DNA of 64,000 bases from positions 94,836,311 to 94,900,310 of the forward strand of contig JAAALK010000080.1 in the NCBI GenBank assembly GCA_019279435.1. Direction: 5' to 3'. A program made the position numbers and the translations under genes. Source of the DNA: Zizania palustris. Lineage: Eukaryota > Streptophyta > Magnoliopsida > Poales > Poaceae. The notes beneath the pieces are model-generated. The model saw nothing but the letters and a program-made list of their open reading frames with translations, had not been told where the DNA came from and ran no database searches. Each line of letters starts with the position of its first letter. The stretch's first letter is position 1. Below are positions 33,831 through 45,608 of the stretch, one piece after another.

Positions 33831-34929
33831 TAAAGCCAAGATTCTATTTTGGTTATACATTGCCGCTGAAGATAGCGTGATTGGAGCCGTGCTAACCCAG
33901 GAGGTGGAGGGAAAGGAGTACATCATCACATTCTTGAGCCACCACCTACTGGACGCCAAAACCAGGTATGCGTTTGTGGAACAATTGTGTTTATCACTTT
34001 ATTACGTGTGCCTTAAGTTACGCCACTATCTTCTCCCCACCCCATGTGTTGTCGTTTGCCAAACCAATGTTATAAAGCACATGTTGCAGAAGCCGATTCT
34101 AAGTGGAAGGAACGGAAAATAGGCTTACGCGTTGATTGAGTACGATTTGGCCTACGAACCCCTGAGAGCGATGAAAGGCCAAGTCGTAGCCAACTTTATA
34201 GTTGATCATCACATAGATGTTAGCTAGAGTGATACTATTGCTTCAGTTGAGGTAGTACCATGGAAACTTTATTTTGATGGTTCGACTTGCAAAAGTGGCC
34301 AAGGCATTGGAGTGGTTCTCATATCACCTAATGGGATGCACTTTGAACCTTCGGCCCGACTAGAATTTACTTCCACTAACAACCAAGCCGAATACGAGGC
34401 TTTATTGCTAGGTCTTGAATTACTAGAATCCGTAGGTGCTAGACATGTTCACGCATACGGTGATTCTTTGTTATTAGTGCAACAAGTAGCTAAGAGTGCT
34501 CAATGTTTTAACGGCTTGCTGAATAGTTACTTGGATAAATGTTTAGACATAATTTCCACTTTCGATGGCTTCAAAATATCTCACGTGGCAAGAGAAGCCA
34601 ATTTAGTCACAAATGACTTGGCTCAGCAAGCATCTGGTTACCAAGTCAGGAGAGGAAAATTTTCTATATTGGAGAAGCAGATGCTTGGTCTCACTGCTGA
34701 AGCCAGTAATAGTGGGCAGGCACACGCTCCGGGTCAAACCCCTCTGGTCACCGAAGGCCACCGCATGCCGAAGCCCCTAGATCGGAGTGCTCTGCCAACC
34801 AAGGGATCCGGCACGCCGGAGCCCATAGTCCGAAGCCTCCCGAATGGAGAGGGCTCCCCGGAGTCCGAACCCTCCGAAGGGCTTTGGCCCAGCACACTCC
34901 GAACGGCCAGCCCGGCCAAGCTTCGGTAG
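33757..34929 (+). pseudogene. pol (RH-aRNH): Element B RNase H, archaeal-type RNase H and linker
   Basis: Gypsy RNase H spans 33757-34122 (V-I-G-A-V-L-T-Q, V-C-Q-T-N). A TAG at ~34120 and another near 34225 precede the second RNase H: L-Y-F-D-G-S-T, F-T-S-T-N-N-Q-A-E-Y-E-A-L, A-Y-G-D-S-L-L-L-V-Q-Q and V-A-R-E-A-N. A low-complexity linker (34700-34925) rich in Pro, Ser and Gly ends in a TAG and leads to integrase. Confidence 0.85.
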
Positions 34930-35792
34930 GAGCTGGAATGGCTCGGGGGACACCCCGAAGTCAGTAATTTAGAAGTTTGTTTAGAGGATGGACCAGAAAA
35001 ACCCTTTGAAACCTATAAGGGCGATTGGAGAGCACCAATCGTCCAGTATTTGAGAGACCCTAGCCAAAGGGTTGATCGGAAGGTTCGGCGACAAGCATTC
35101 AAATTCGTGTTGATAGACTACACATTGTATCACCGAACCATCGATGGAGTGCTATTGAGGTGTTTAGACCATGATCAGTCCCAGGTGGCTACAGGAGAAG
35201 TCCATGAGGGGCTTTGCGGCACTCATCAGTCGGCCCAAAAGATGAGTTGGATGCTCAAAAGAGCGGGGTTTTATTGGCCAACTATGACTGAAGATTGTTT
35301 CAAGTACTATAGAGGGTGTGAAGCATGCCAGAAGTTTAGCAATATTTAGTTGGCTCCTGCCTCATTACTCAATCCTATTGTCAAGCCATGGCCGTTCCGA
35401 GGTTGGGGTTTAGACTTCATCGGCTAGATCCACCCTCCTTCCACAAAAGGGCATCGGATCGTGTTAATGGCAACAGATTACTTCACTAAAAACCGATGTC
35501 GTACCTCTCAAGAACATGACTCACAATGAGGTACGTGATTTTATTTTGAAGCATATCATACATAGATTCGGCATTCCCCAAACTCTTACTACGGATCAAG
35601 GTAGTTCATTTGTTTCTGGAGAGGTAAGGGACTTCGCCAAATATTATGGTATTAAGTTGATAAACTCTTCACCTTACTATGCTCAGGCCAATGGTCAGGC
35701 CGAGTCTAGTAATAAAACCGTGATTAAGCTCATTAAGAAGAAAATCGAAGAGTTCCCTAAAAGGTGGCATGAGGTGCTTTCCGAGGTGCTAT
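34930..35792 (+). pseudogene. pol (IN): Element B integrase, N-terminal part (before element D)
   Basis: Contains L-C-G-T-H-Q-S, F-Y-W-P-T-M and C-E-A-C-Q of the zinc-binding region (35050-35345), then L-D-F-I-G, a frameshift near 35490, T-T-D-Q-G-S-S (~35593) and G-Q-A-E-S-S-N (~35695). The catalytic D, D, E residues are all present. It breaks off after E-V-L-W at 35792, where element D begins. Confidence 0.85.
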
Positions 35793-36588
35793 GGGCGCTG
35801 GTGGAAGGCCTGGCGGGGGAGGGTCGTGGCGGGATCCTCTTAGGGCGAGGGAGGGGCTCACGGATGGGCTTCTTCTTCCTAGGAAGAAGAGGAACCATCT
35901 CCGCTATATCCTTCTGCAGCTGTATGATCTTGCGCTGCAGCTCGCCGTTCTGTTGGATCAGGTTCTTCGTTTCTTCACGAAGAAATGCAACCGCCTCATG
36001 GTGCTCGTCGGCGTCGAGCACCGCCTCGGTGTGGAGATCATCCATGGCCTGCAGAAGACGCGACTGCCGGGCCATGACCGGATCACGCACGGAGTGAACT
36101 CCGAGGTAGATGCTACGGTGGGCTCCGGGAGTACGCTTCGGCACAAGCCGGAAGGATGAGTTCTGAAGACGATCGTCGTAGATCATCCTCAGCTCCATGA
36201 GGGCCTGGAGGGCGACTCGTTGGCACGCGACGTCGAAAGTCGGGCCTCCAAGTGCGGTGGTGTAGGGCGGCAGGTGTTCTCCGGAGCCATGGACGGTGAG
36301 GGAGACGTCACAAGGCCCGGCGAACTCGTCGGGGTAGACTCGTTGAAATTCGGGTTCGAAGAGGAACCCGAGGAAGGTGAGCATCATGCGGAGCTCCCGG
36401 ACGAAGCCCTCATAGTGGCGGCAGTAGCTGTGGACTTGGTAAACAGGCATCTACAAAACAGCAAGTTGAATAAAAGTGAGGAGAGGAACAAAGTTTATGA
36501 AGTAGATTTTCGAGAAATAATTTCCTATGGCTAATGGCTAGGCGGGTCTGTTTGGCTTCCTACAGTCGAGTCGGCTCTGATACCATCT
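35793..36588 (-). pseudogene. Second, truncated copy of the element D leader and pre-gag ORF
   Basis: Duplicate of 44813-45608. It contains a PBS (36571-36585) and the pre-gag ORF from ATG 36450, truncated after about residue 219 at the junction with B integrase. The open frame then runs 32 codons antisense into integrase, giving a chance 251-codon ORF ending at 35695. At the junction both parents share GGGC (35793-35796). One amino-acid difference from the full copy was noticed (Ala for Thr, near residue 66). Confidence 0.88.
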
Positions 36589-39500
36589 TGTAGCGCCCCG
36601 ATTTAACAAAATCGAGGCATTATTGAATTTCCATAGAAAAACAATAATACAAGAGGTTCATCATGCGACAACGTACATATGATAAAACCCATGGTACGCA
36701 GACCATATTTATTACAACATTGTTTTAATAAAAACGATAATAAGATAATTAAACAGCGGCATGACGAACGTCTTCTTCGGGATCTTTCTTCTCGACTGGG
36801 TCGCTACTCCAGACCGTCTTCAAGATAAGCATCCTCTGTGGGGTCCAACGGGTATGAGTACAAAAAGTACTCAACAAGCCACCGCAAATGCAAATAATAA
36901 TGCAGGATAATAAACAAGGAAGGATAAAGGCTAACAATGCGGAATAAAGCAGTTGCAGTTATGGCATTTAGGGTGATCACATTTTAATCATACGGAAAGT
37001 AAATATGAACATCATCAACATCGACTAACTCGAGGAGTACGTTTTACCTCCTCGCACAACAGTCCTTACATGTCAATCCATTATGCACATACATATTCAA
37101 AGTAAACTAACTGGGGGATGTCACGCAACCCGCCCTTGATCGTGGGCTCGGCTTTTCGAAAAGATTTAAGACTCTGATCAGAGATGTACTACTGTACCCA
37201 CAAGGCACGCACTCATCTCAACGAGATGACCCATTTCACGGGAACTCGTGCCAAAACCTCAATATGAGATGTTCCAAGCGATAACCACCCGCTCTAGGTT
37301 TCGCCGGCGCGCCGGGCCGCATCCCGGCTAACGTCGCACCCCCCTTTGCGCCACATTGGTACAAGTCACCCGCAGGTGCAACTTGACCCATCTCCAAATG
37401 GTGGCCTCGGTTTGGAACAACCCATACCGTAGTTAGGACTTACCCACTAGACTTGTGGTTAGTACGTAAGTGTATTGCAACGGATCCCTCAGACTGGTCC
37501 TTATAGTGCCCCGGGTGCGACTGACCAATGCCCTAGCTTGCACCCGGAACCCACCATGCATACACTCACAACCATAACTCATCACCAACAGAATTTCCAA
37601 GGATAAGAAGCAACGGGGATCATATAATAGAACCATTTTGCTACGACTCATTTTTATCCTATAGCGGCCGTGCCAATATATTGGACACTAGCTAATATCA
37701 TTGATCATATGGCGACAAGGAGGTTAGGCGAGATGGCATGGCTTGGGTTGCACTTCAAGGTCGGGGGATCCTAAATAAATATAATGTAAGGGTTCATTTG
37801 ACTAATGCATATACATAACCTATGTGTTTTAGCGATAATCAATTCAAACATGGGTTCAATATGTTCAAAAGAATTGTTTGGTGACTTGCCTTGTTCAGCA
37901 AAGGGAGAGGGAGGGACTTCGGGTAAGTACTCCGGCTCCTCAGCGACGTCGTAGCCTTTTTAATATAAAGTAAAATAAAAAGAACACAACATCCAATCAA
38001 ACAGTATAACATTACATAAACACATAAGTTAAAGTTGGTTTGATTATAATTAAAATAAATTCAATGGTTAAAGTTCTGACATTTATTTCCCCATTAATTT
38101 AAAATGAATCAAAATGAATTATTGTTTTTCATAAAAGGGTTTTTAAGGGTGAATATTACTACATTAAGTTTTCTAATTTAATATGGATGATTCAGAGAAA
38201 ACTCAGTGGTTCTAGTGTTTAAACAGAAAGGAACAATTATATAAATTTTCTGGAGTTTAAATATTTAAATTTGCATTTTAATCCTAAGGGCATTTGAATA
38301 CTTATTTAAATAAACATGAAAATGTCAAAGTAAACCTACTGTTTTTATTGCATAAACATGTAGAGAATAATTTTATGAATTTTCTGAAATTAGAATGGTA
38401 ATTTTTAGAGTTCAAATGCATTAGATATGAATTTTACAAGTTTAAAAGCATTTCTGGAATTTATTTTCAAATTTTAAACCCCTCGGGTCCACGGTGAGCC
38501 AGGCCCACGGTGAACCCGTGCACTGTGCGCGTGCGCCGGCTCGATCTGGACCGTCGGATCTGGATCCGGAGGCCAGGCGCGAGGCGGGAGGGTTAAGTGA
38601 CAACGGACGGCCAGGATTAAAACGCGCGAAGGGGTACCACGTGGACGCACGAGATCACGCGTCGGGTTAAATGGAAATCAACGCGCGAGATTAAAACGTA
38701 ACGCTTTGACCAGATCCGACGGTGCGGATTAGATCGCGTACGTGGACTCACGCGCGTCGTCCGATTGCGATCGTGCGGCCAGGATTGAATCCGGCACGAC
38801 ACGCGCTAAGGGGGTTATACCCCCCTTCGTCTCCGGCGACGGCGGGGCTCGGGTGCGGTGGCGGTGGCGCCTACGAGGGGCTAGGCCCTAGCTCTATGCG
38901 AAAACGGAAAGAGGAGGCCAAGGCGGTCACGATGGTACCTTAGGCGAGACGAGGGGTCGACGGAGCGAGGCCGGCGACGAGGGTAGACGGCGGAGTGGTT
39001 CGGGCTCCTCGTCGGCGATGGTGTTCCGGCGGGGCTCGACGTCGGCGGAGGGATGGCCGAGGTCGGGGTCGTTCTCGCGGTCACGTTGGTGGCGGGAGGC
39101 ACGGGCGGAGGTGGTCCGGTTGCGACGGCGAGCGATGGCCGGAGGTGAATCAGAGGGTGTGCGCTAAAAAGCGAATTGCGAGTGCTCTGTTCGTTCTCGA
39201 GGCGATTAAGCGTGGGGGTCGGACGCGGCTCAGGCTGGGGGCTTAAATAGGACACCGGAGAGGGTTCGCATGCAAGGAAACCGGCCGAGGGCCTTTACTC
39301 GCCGGCGATGGCTCGGCCATGCACGCGTAGCGGCGATCCCGTGGCGTAAACGCGAGGGTTAAAGCGGGGAAAACGGTCGGCCGAGCGCGGGGGGGCTGTT
39401 AATGGCGCCAATTTAATGCGGGAGGGGCCAGCGAGGCGGATCCGAGGCGGGGTCGTCGGCCGGCGGAATTTGGGGGCGATGGCGGGAGGTAGACGACGGA

Positions 39501-39970
39501 TCTGACAGGCGGGGGCCACTGGCCAGCGGGCGCGAGCGGGCAAGGGTGGCGACTGACGGGTGGGGCCGGGGTGTCGGGTGCGCGCGCGAGGGGAGGGTTT
39601 CGGCGCCGACAGGTGGGGTCCATTTGTCAGCCAGAGGTGAGCGCGGTAACGGGCTGGGCCGGCCGGGAGAGAGAGAAGGGAGGGGAGGAGCCATTACTGT
39701 TCTAATACTTTTCTGAATAAAAATAATTCCAGAAAATAGATTAAAATATTAGGGTTACTTCCAAGGCTGGTAAAAATTTATAAAAATTCCCAAAATTATA
39801 TTTTGGTCTTAGGATCATATACAAAAAGTTTCACCTCCTAGTTTGGTCATCTACTCTATGTTGTAGTTCAAAAGGGTATAAAAGGGAATTAAAAGTATTT
39901 TCTGAAATAATAATTCCCAGAAATTGGATTTAATAATATTTTTATTGTTTTGAAAAATTGGGGTGTTACA
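36589..39970 (-). repeat. LTR2 (3' LTR) of element D
   Basis: 3382 bp. On the minus strand it starts TGTAACACCCC and ends GGCGCTACA. The CG-rich U3 covers about 38500-39700 and a TATTTAAG box is near 39243-39250. The motif GGGTTCCGGGTGCAAG in U5 (minus strand, ~37537-37553) is shared with the gypsy1 LTR and LTR F. ORFs inside are not genes. Confidence 0.92.
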
Positions 39971-39984
39971 AACCTATCCACCTT
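39971..39984 (-). promoter_or_regulatory. Polypurine tract of element D
   Basis: AAGGTGGATAGGTT on the minus strand, directly before the LTR2 start. Confidence 0.85.
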
Positions 39985-40013
39985 ACAAGAATCTCGTCCT
40001 CGAGATTGGAACG

Positions 40014-43000
40014 TTACTCGAATAGCTCGGGGTATTGGGCTTTTAGCTCGTCTTCTTTTTCCCAAGTGGCTTCTTCGGCGGGATGGTTGTTCCATTGGAC
40101 TTTGCAGAAGCGGACGACGCGACTTCTGGTTACTCTTTCCTTGGTTTCCAAGATCTTGACGGGTCTCTCTATGTAGGTCAAGTCTTCTTGGACATTGAGC
40201 TGCTGAAGGTCGGCTTGCTCGGTGGGTACACGGAGGCACTTATTCAGCTGAGAGACATGGAACACATCATGAACTCCTGCCAAAGATGGAGGCAGTTCAA
40301 GTTGATATGCCACTTCTCCTTGTCGACGGAGGATCTGGAAAGGTCCGACGTAGCGGGGTGCTAGTTTGCCTTTCATGTTGAACCTTTGAGTGCCACGGAG
40401 GGGAGTGACCCGGAGGTAGACATAATCGCCCTCCTCAAAGGCTAGGTCTCTTCGACGGTTGTCGGCATAGCTCTTTTGCCTGGATTGGGCTGCCTTCAGT
40501 CGGTCTCTTATCATCTTAACTTTCTCTTCAGCTTCTCTCAATAAGTCAGTCCCAAACAGTTGTGATTCTCCGGTTTGATCCCAGAGCAACGGCGTTCTGC
40601 ACTTACGCCCATAGAGTGCTTCGAACGGGGACATTTGCAGGCTGGCTTGATAGCTGTTGTTGTAGGAGAACTCTGCATAAGGTAAGTTCTTGTCCCACAT
40701 TCCGCCAAAGTCTAGAGCACAAGCTCTAAGCATATCCTCCAATATCTGGTTGACCCTTTCGGTTTGACCGTCGGTCTGCGGATGATAGGCGGTGCTAAAG
40801 TTCAGCCGGGTGCCGAGTTCCTCTTGAAGGTTCTTCCAAAACTTGGAGGTAAACTGACTCCCGCGGTCAGATACAATCTTCTTGGGAACTCCGTGGAGAC
40901 ACACGATCCGGGTCATATACAACTCAGCCAACTTGGCGACGGTGTAAGTTGTCTTGACCGGGACGAAGTGAGCTACCTTGGTGAGTCGATCAACGATCAC
41001 CCAGATAGAATCATGACCAGCTTGGGTCCTGGGCAGTCCCGTGATGAAGTCCATTCCTATCTCTTCCCACTTCCATTCAGGGACTTTGAGGGGTTGAAGA
41101 AGTCCGGCAGGTCTCTGATGCTCTGCCTTGACTCGCCGGCATGTGTCGCACTTGGCCACATACTCAGCTATTTCTCTCTTCATGCTGACCCACCAATATT
41201 TCTCCTTCAGGTCTTGGTACATCTTTGTACTCCCGAGATGGATGGAGTATAGAGTATCGTGGGCTTCTTGAAGGATGAGAGTCTTCAACTCAGGTAGGTT
41301 GGGTACGCATACTCGGTTTCCGAACCAGATGGTACCATGTTCGTCCTCGGAGAATCCGGGGTCTTTACCCTTCCTCATGTTTTGCTGGATCTCCAGGATG
41401 TCTGGGTCTTCCTTCTACTTCTCTCGGATCTGGTCTATTAAGACAGGCTGAGACTCCAAGGCAGCGAGGTACTCTCGAGTGGTGATCCCTAGGTTTAGCC
41501 TTTCCATCTCTTTATAAAGTAGAGGAGCCTGGTCTTGAATCATGATGGCATTGCAGTACCCTTTTCGACTAAGGGCGTCTGCCACCACATTCGCCTTGCC
41601 CGGATGATAATGGATGCCCAAGTCGTAATCCTTGATCAGTTCCAACCATCTTCTTTGCCTGAGGTTCAGATCTGGTTGGGTGAATATATACTTGAGGCTC
41701 TTGTGGTCGGTGAAGACCTCACACCGATTTCCCACAAGGTAATGTCTCCATATCTTCAAGGCGTGAACCACGGCTGCTAGTTCCAGGTCGTGGGTTGGGT
41801 AGTTCAGCTCATGCGGTCTCAGCTGCCGGGAGGCGTAGGATATCACCTTCCCTTCTTGCATTAAGACGCATCCCAATCCTTGACGAGAGGCATCACAGTA
41901 GACGTGGAAGTCTTTCCGGATGTCTGGCAGAGTCAGAATGGGGGCTGATACTAGCTTCTTCTTGAGAGTCTGGAAGCTCTCTTCGCAGTCGGGGGTCCAA
42001 TCAAACTTCACCTCTTTCTGCAGAAGTCTGGTCATAGGCTTGGCGATCTTGGAAAAATTCTCGATGAACCGGCGGTAGTATCCGACCAATCCGAGGAAAC
42101 TCCGGATCTCGGTCACGGTCGTGGGCTGCAGCCAGTTGGTTACCGCTTCAACGGTGGTTGGGTCCACTGCTATTCCTCCGGTAGATATAACATGACCGAG
42201 GAACTTCACCTCAGACGACCAAAATTCGCACTTGCTGTATTTGGCGTACAGTTGCTGCTCCCTTAACTTTCCGAGGGTCAGACGGAGGTGAGTCTCGTGT
42301 TCTTCCTTGGTCTTGGAGTAAACGAGGATATCGTCGATGAATACCATGATGAACTTATCCAAGAACTCCATGAATACGTTGTTCATCATGTTCATGAAAA
42401 AGGCCGGGGCATTCATGAGTCCGAACGACATCACAGTGTACTCGTAGAGTCCATAGCGGGAGGTGAAAGCAGTCTTGGGTATATCTTCCTCCCTGATCCT
42501 CAACTGGTGATAACCTGACCTGAGGTCAATCTTGGAAAACACCGAGGATCCTTTCAGCTGATCGAACAGGTCGTCGATCCGAGGCAATGGGTATTTGTTC
42601 TTGATGGTTACGTCGTTCAAGGCTCTATAGTCCACGCACATCCTCTTGGTCTTGTCCTTCTTCATGGCAAATATGACCGGTGCACCCCAAGGTGAGGTAC
42701 TCGGTCGGATGTAACCTTTATGCTCTAGGTCTTCGATGTTGCTCTTGACTTCGGCTAGTTCATTGGCGGCCATTTGGTATGGGCGCTTGGAGATTGGAGT
42801 GGTCCCCGGGACAAGCTCGATTCTGAATTCGATGTCCCGCTTGGGAGGCATTCCGGGCAGATCTTCGGGGAAAACATCTGCAAACTCCTTGACTATTGGC
42901 ACCTCTTCAAGAGCTATTGAGCGAAGGGATGCTCCGAGTGGTTTGCGACTGACCATCTGGAAGGTGACGGTTACGCCTTCAGGACTGGTCACCGTGACAG

Positions 43001-44480
43001 ACTTGTTGGCACAGTCGATCACTCCCTTGTGCTTCATCAACCAATCCATACCTAGTATAAGGTCGAGTCCGGTGCATTGGATGAGGACAGGCTCGGCCCG
43101 AAACAGCACTCCTTGGATGTCAAGTTGAACCTTAGGGCTGTAGAAGCGAGCTGAGGTCCTATTGCCGGGGGTGGCAATCACCATGGGAATGGGTAGAGGG
43201 AGCACGTCCAGATTGTTTGTTTTTGCAAAATCTTCCGAGACGAAAGAGTGGGTTGCTCCAGAGTCAAATAATATGACGGCCGGTACGGAATTCATAGTAA
43301 ACGTACCGAGTACGACTTCAGGAGCCTCCTGAGCTTCCTCCGCGCTGATATGGTTGACGCGGGCGCGAACCGCCTGGTGAGGTGCTGTGCCTTGGTTCTG
43401 CTTGGGGTGAGGACACTGGTGCGAATAGTGCCCTTCCTTGCGGCAGTTGAAGCAGACGACCGACCTTCCTTGGCGATCCCTCAAGATCGGGGCCTTGGCG
43501 GTCGGTGCCGGCTGAGCGGCCGGAGCTGGTGGAGCGGGGCGAGGATGCCCGGTGTTGGATCCACCGGCTGCGTGAGGTGGCCTGTAGGCGGGCCGAGGAT
43601 GGTAGGCGGGCGCTGGTGGCGGAGGGACGAAGCGGGGCCTCTGAGTGTTCGCCTGCTGATGCTTGAAGGCGATCATCTTCCTCTTCTTGAGGTCCAGCTT
43701 GTTCTGCTCAGTCTCTTGGATGAGCGCTTTGTTGACCAGCCGCTGGAAGTCGGCGAAGTCGGCGGCGATGAGCTGGATGGACAGCTCATCCTTAAGTCCC
43801 CTGAGGAACTTGGCTTGGCGGAGGGCGTCGGTGCGCACTTCCTCCGGTGCGTAGCGTGCGAGGCGGTTGAACTCATGGAGGTACTCCATGACAGTTCGGT
43901 TGCCTTGTTGTAGGTCGCGGAACTCCTGCTGCTTCACCGCGATGACACCGGCGGGGACGTGGGCGGCACGAAAGGCGATGGTGAACTCCGCCCAAGTCAC
44001 CATGTGGCCCTCTGGCTGGGACGCACGGTAGTTGTCCCACCATTCAGTGGCGAGACCCTGGAGCTGGTGAGTGGCGAAGGCCACCCGCTCCCGGTCTGTG
44101 CAGGGGAGGAGGTCGAGCTTCTTCTCGATGGTGCGAAGCCAATCTCCGGCCTCCATCGGGTTGGTTGTGCTCGAGAAGATGGGCGGGCGCACGCGCAAGA
44201 ACTCGGAGAGTTGCGGAGCGGCCGCGGGTGCTGGTGCGCGAGGGGCGGGCTCCCCGTTCTGCAGACGGTCCAATTGAGCCTGTTGGTGCTGCATTTGGGT
44301 GAGGAGGGCGGTGATCAGATGGTTCTGATTTGCCATCATTTCCGCCAAGGTGGGGTGATTGGCGGAAGGCGACCCGGATTGACGCGGGCCTGTTGCACCC
44401 CAGTTGGGCACAACACCCTCAGGCGCATCTCGGCTCCCTCCTGCTCCGTTGTTAGAGCCGGTGTTCTGGTGGTTGGCCAT
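40014..44480 (-). CDS. gag-pol: Element D Gag-Pol polyprotein with chromodomain (one in-frame TAG)
   Basis: One continuous frame of about 1490 codons with a single TAG at 41415-41417. From the N-terminus: Gag core (~1-300), zinc knuckle C-F-N-C-R-K-E-G-H-Y-S-H-Q-C, protease D-S-G-A, RT with F-I-D-D-I-L-V-Y-S, RNase H with F-T-D-H-K-S and A-D-A-L-S, integrase (C-D-T-C, M-D-F-I, S-D-R-G-S-Q-F, G-Q-T-E-R), and a C-terminal chromodomain-like end (R-V-V-R-F-C-K-V-Q-W-N-N-H-P, E-E-A-T-W-E). The start 44480 matches gypsy1; an in-frame ATG at 44537 would add 19 hydrophobic residues. The TAG sits at the Gln position of gypsy1 (E-A-Q-K-E-D), a likely CAG to TAG change between RNase H and integrase. Otherwise intact. 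Confidence 0.93.
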
Positions 44481-44690
44481 CTTCTGAATATACAAAGTGA
44501 TAAAACAAAAGATGACGAACCAAAAAGATTTACCCAAAAAAATAACATATAGAATTCAAACACATAAACATATCCAGTGGTATAAATTGTTTATTACAAT
44601 CAAGTTCTTATTCCATCTACAACCCAACTCGTTGCAGACGGCACCACATACAAAATTAAGATCTTTATTAAAATCCGCGTCTCCTAACGC

Positions 44691-45470
44691 CTACTCGCCA
44701 CCGGAGGCGGTCTCCGTGCTCTCGGAACCACGAGTGCGCGGCTCCAGAGAGATGGTGGGCTCGAGAAAATTCTCGATGATGGAGTCGGAGACGAGGCCGG
44801 GGCGTGGTGTAGGGGCGCTGGTGGAAGGCCTGGCGGGGGAGGGTCGTGGCGGGATCCTCTTAGGGCGAGGGAGGGGCTCACGGATGGGCTTCTTCTTCCT
44901 AGGAAGAAGAGGAACCATCTCCGCTATATCCTTCTGCAGCTGTATGATCTTGCGCTGCAGCTCGCCGTTCTGTTGGATCAGGTTCTTCGTTTCTTCACGA
45001 AGAAATGCAACCGCCTCATGGTGCTCGTCGGCGTCGAGCACCGCCTCGGTGTGGAGATCATCCATGGCCTGCAGAAGACGCGACTGCCGGGCCATGACCG
45101 GATCACGCACGGAGTGAACTCCGAGGTAGATGCTACGGTGGGCTCCGGGAGTACGCTTCGGCACAAGCCGGAAGGATGAGTTCTGAAGACGATCATCGTA
45201 GATCATCCTCAGCTCCATGAGGGCCTGGAGGGCGACTCGTTGGCACGCGACGTCGAAAGTCGGGCCTCCAAGTGTGGTGGTGTAGGGCGGCAGGTGTTCT
45301 CCGGAGCCATGGACGGTGAGGGAGACGTCACAAGGCCCGGCGAACTCGTCGGGGTAGACTCGTTGAAATTCGGGTTCGAAGAGGAACCCGAGGAAGGTGA
45401 GCATCATGCGGAGCTCCCGGACGAAGCCCTCATAGTGGCGGCAGTAGCTGTGGACTTGGTAAACAGGCAT
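44691..45470 (-). CDS. Pre-gag extra ORF of element D, 259 codons, coiled coil and basic Pro-rich tail
   Basis: Intact ORF in sense orientation between the PBS (45591-45605) and gag. I see no standard retrotransposon domain. Residues ~1-110 look globular, with a strand-like V-S-L-T-V-H-G and an amphipathic helix A-C-Q-R-V-A-L-Q-A-L-M-E-L. Residues ~140-188 are a likely coiled coil (L-Q-R-K-I-I-Q-L-Q-K-D-I), followed by a basic Pro/Arg stretch (P-R-K-K-K-P-I-R) and an acidic Ser/Thr-rich end. It precedes the gag ATG by ~210 nt. Extra ORFs upstream of gag are reported for Poaceae chromoviruses. A helix like this would fit the end of a double-stranded-RNA-binding fold, but that is a guess. Function unknown. 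Confidence 0.75.
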   Translation of the reverse strand: MPVYQVHSYCRHYEGFVRELRMMLTFLGFLFEPEFQRVYPDEFAGPCDVSLTVHGSGEHLPPYTTTLGGPTFDVACQRVALQALMELRMIYDDRLQNSSFRLVPKRTPGAHRSIYLGVHSVRDPVMARQSRLLQAMDDLHTEAVLDADEHHEAVAFLREETKNLIQQNGELQRKIIQLQKDIAEMVPLLPRKKKPIREPLPRPKRIPPRPSPARPSTSAPTPRPGLVSDSIIENFLEPTISLEPRTRGSESTETASGGE

Positions 45471-45590
45471 CTACAAAACAGCAAGTTGAATAAAAGTGAG
45501 GAGAGGAACAAAGTTTATGAAGTAGATTTTCGAGAAATAATTTCCTATGGCTAATGGCTAGGCGGGTCTGTTTGGCTTCCTACAGTCGAG

Positions 45591-45605
45591 TCGGCTCTGA
45601 TACCA
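45591..45605 (-). promoter_or_regulatory. Primer-binding site of element D
   Basis: TGGTATCAGAGCCGA on the minus strand, three bases after the LTR1 end. TGGTATCAGAGC is complementary to the 3' end of plant initiator tRNA-Met. A second copy is at 36571-36585. Confidence 0.9.
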
Positions 45606-45608
45606 TCT

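Noticed and set aside
35695..36450. 251-codon ORF as a distinct protein
   Set aside because: It is the truncated pre-gag ORF of D running by chance into antisense integrase of B.
36749..36937. 62-codon ORF with a hydrophobic, signal-peptide-like start (also 45769-45957)
   Set aside because: Inside the D LTR near its U5 end, short, with no upstream signals, and identical in the two LTRs only because the LTRs are copies.
38881..39694. Several Arg/Pro-rich ORFs on both strands
   Set aside because: CG-rich part of the element D LTR, repeated at 47900-48650 in the other LTR. Composition effect.
44481..44537. In-frame upstream ATG (44537) as the real gag start giving a signal peptide
   Set aside because: The 19 extra residues are absent from gypsy1 Gag, which starts at the position matching 44480; Gag of Ty3/gypsy elements is cytoplasmic.
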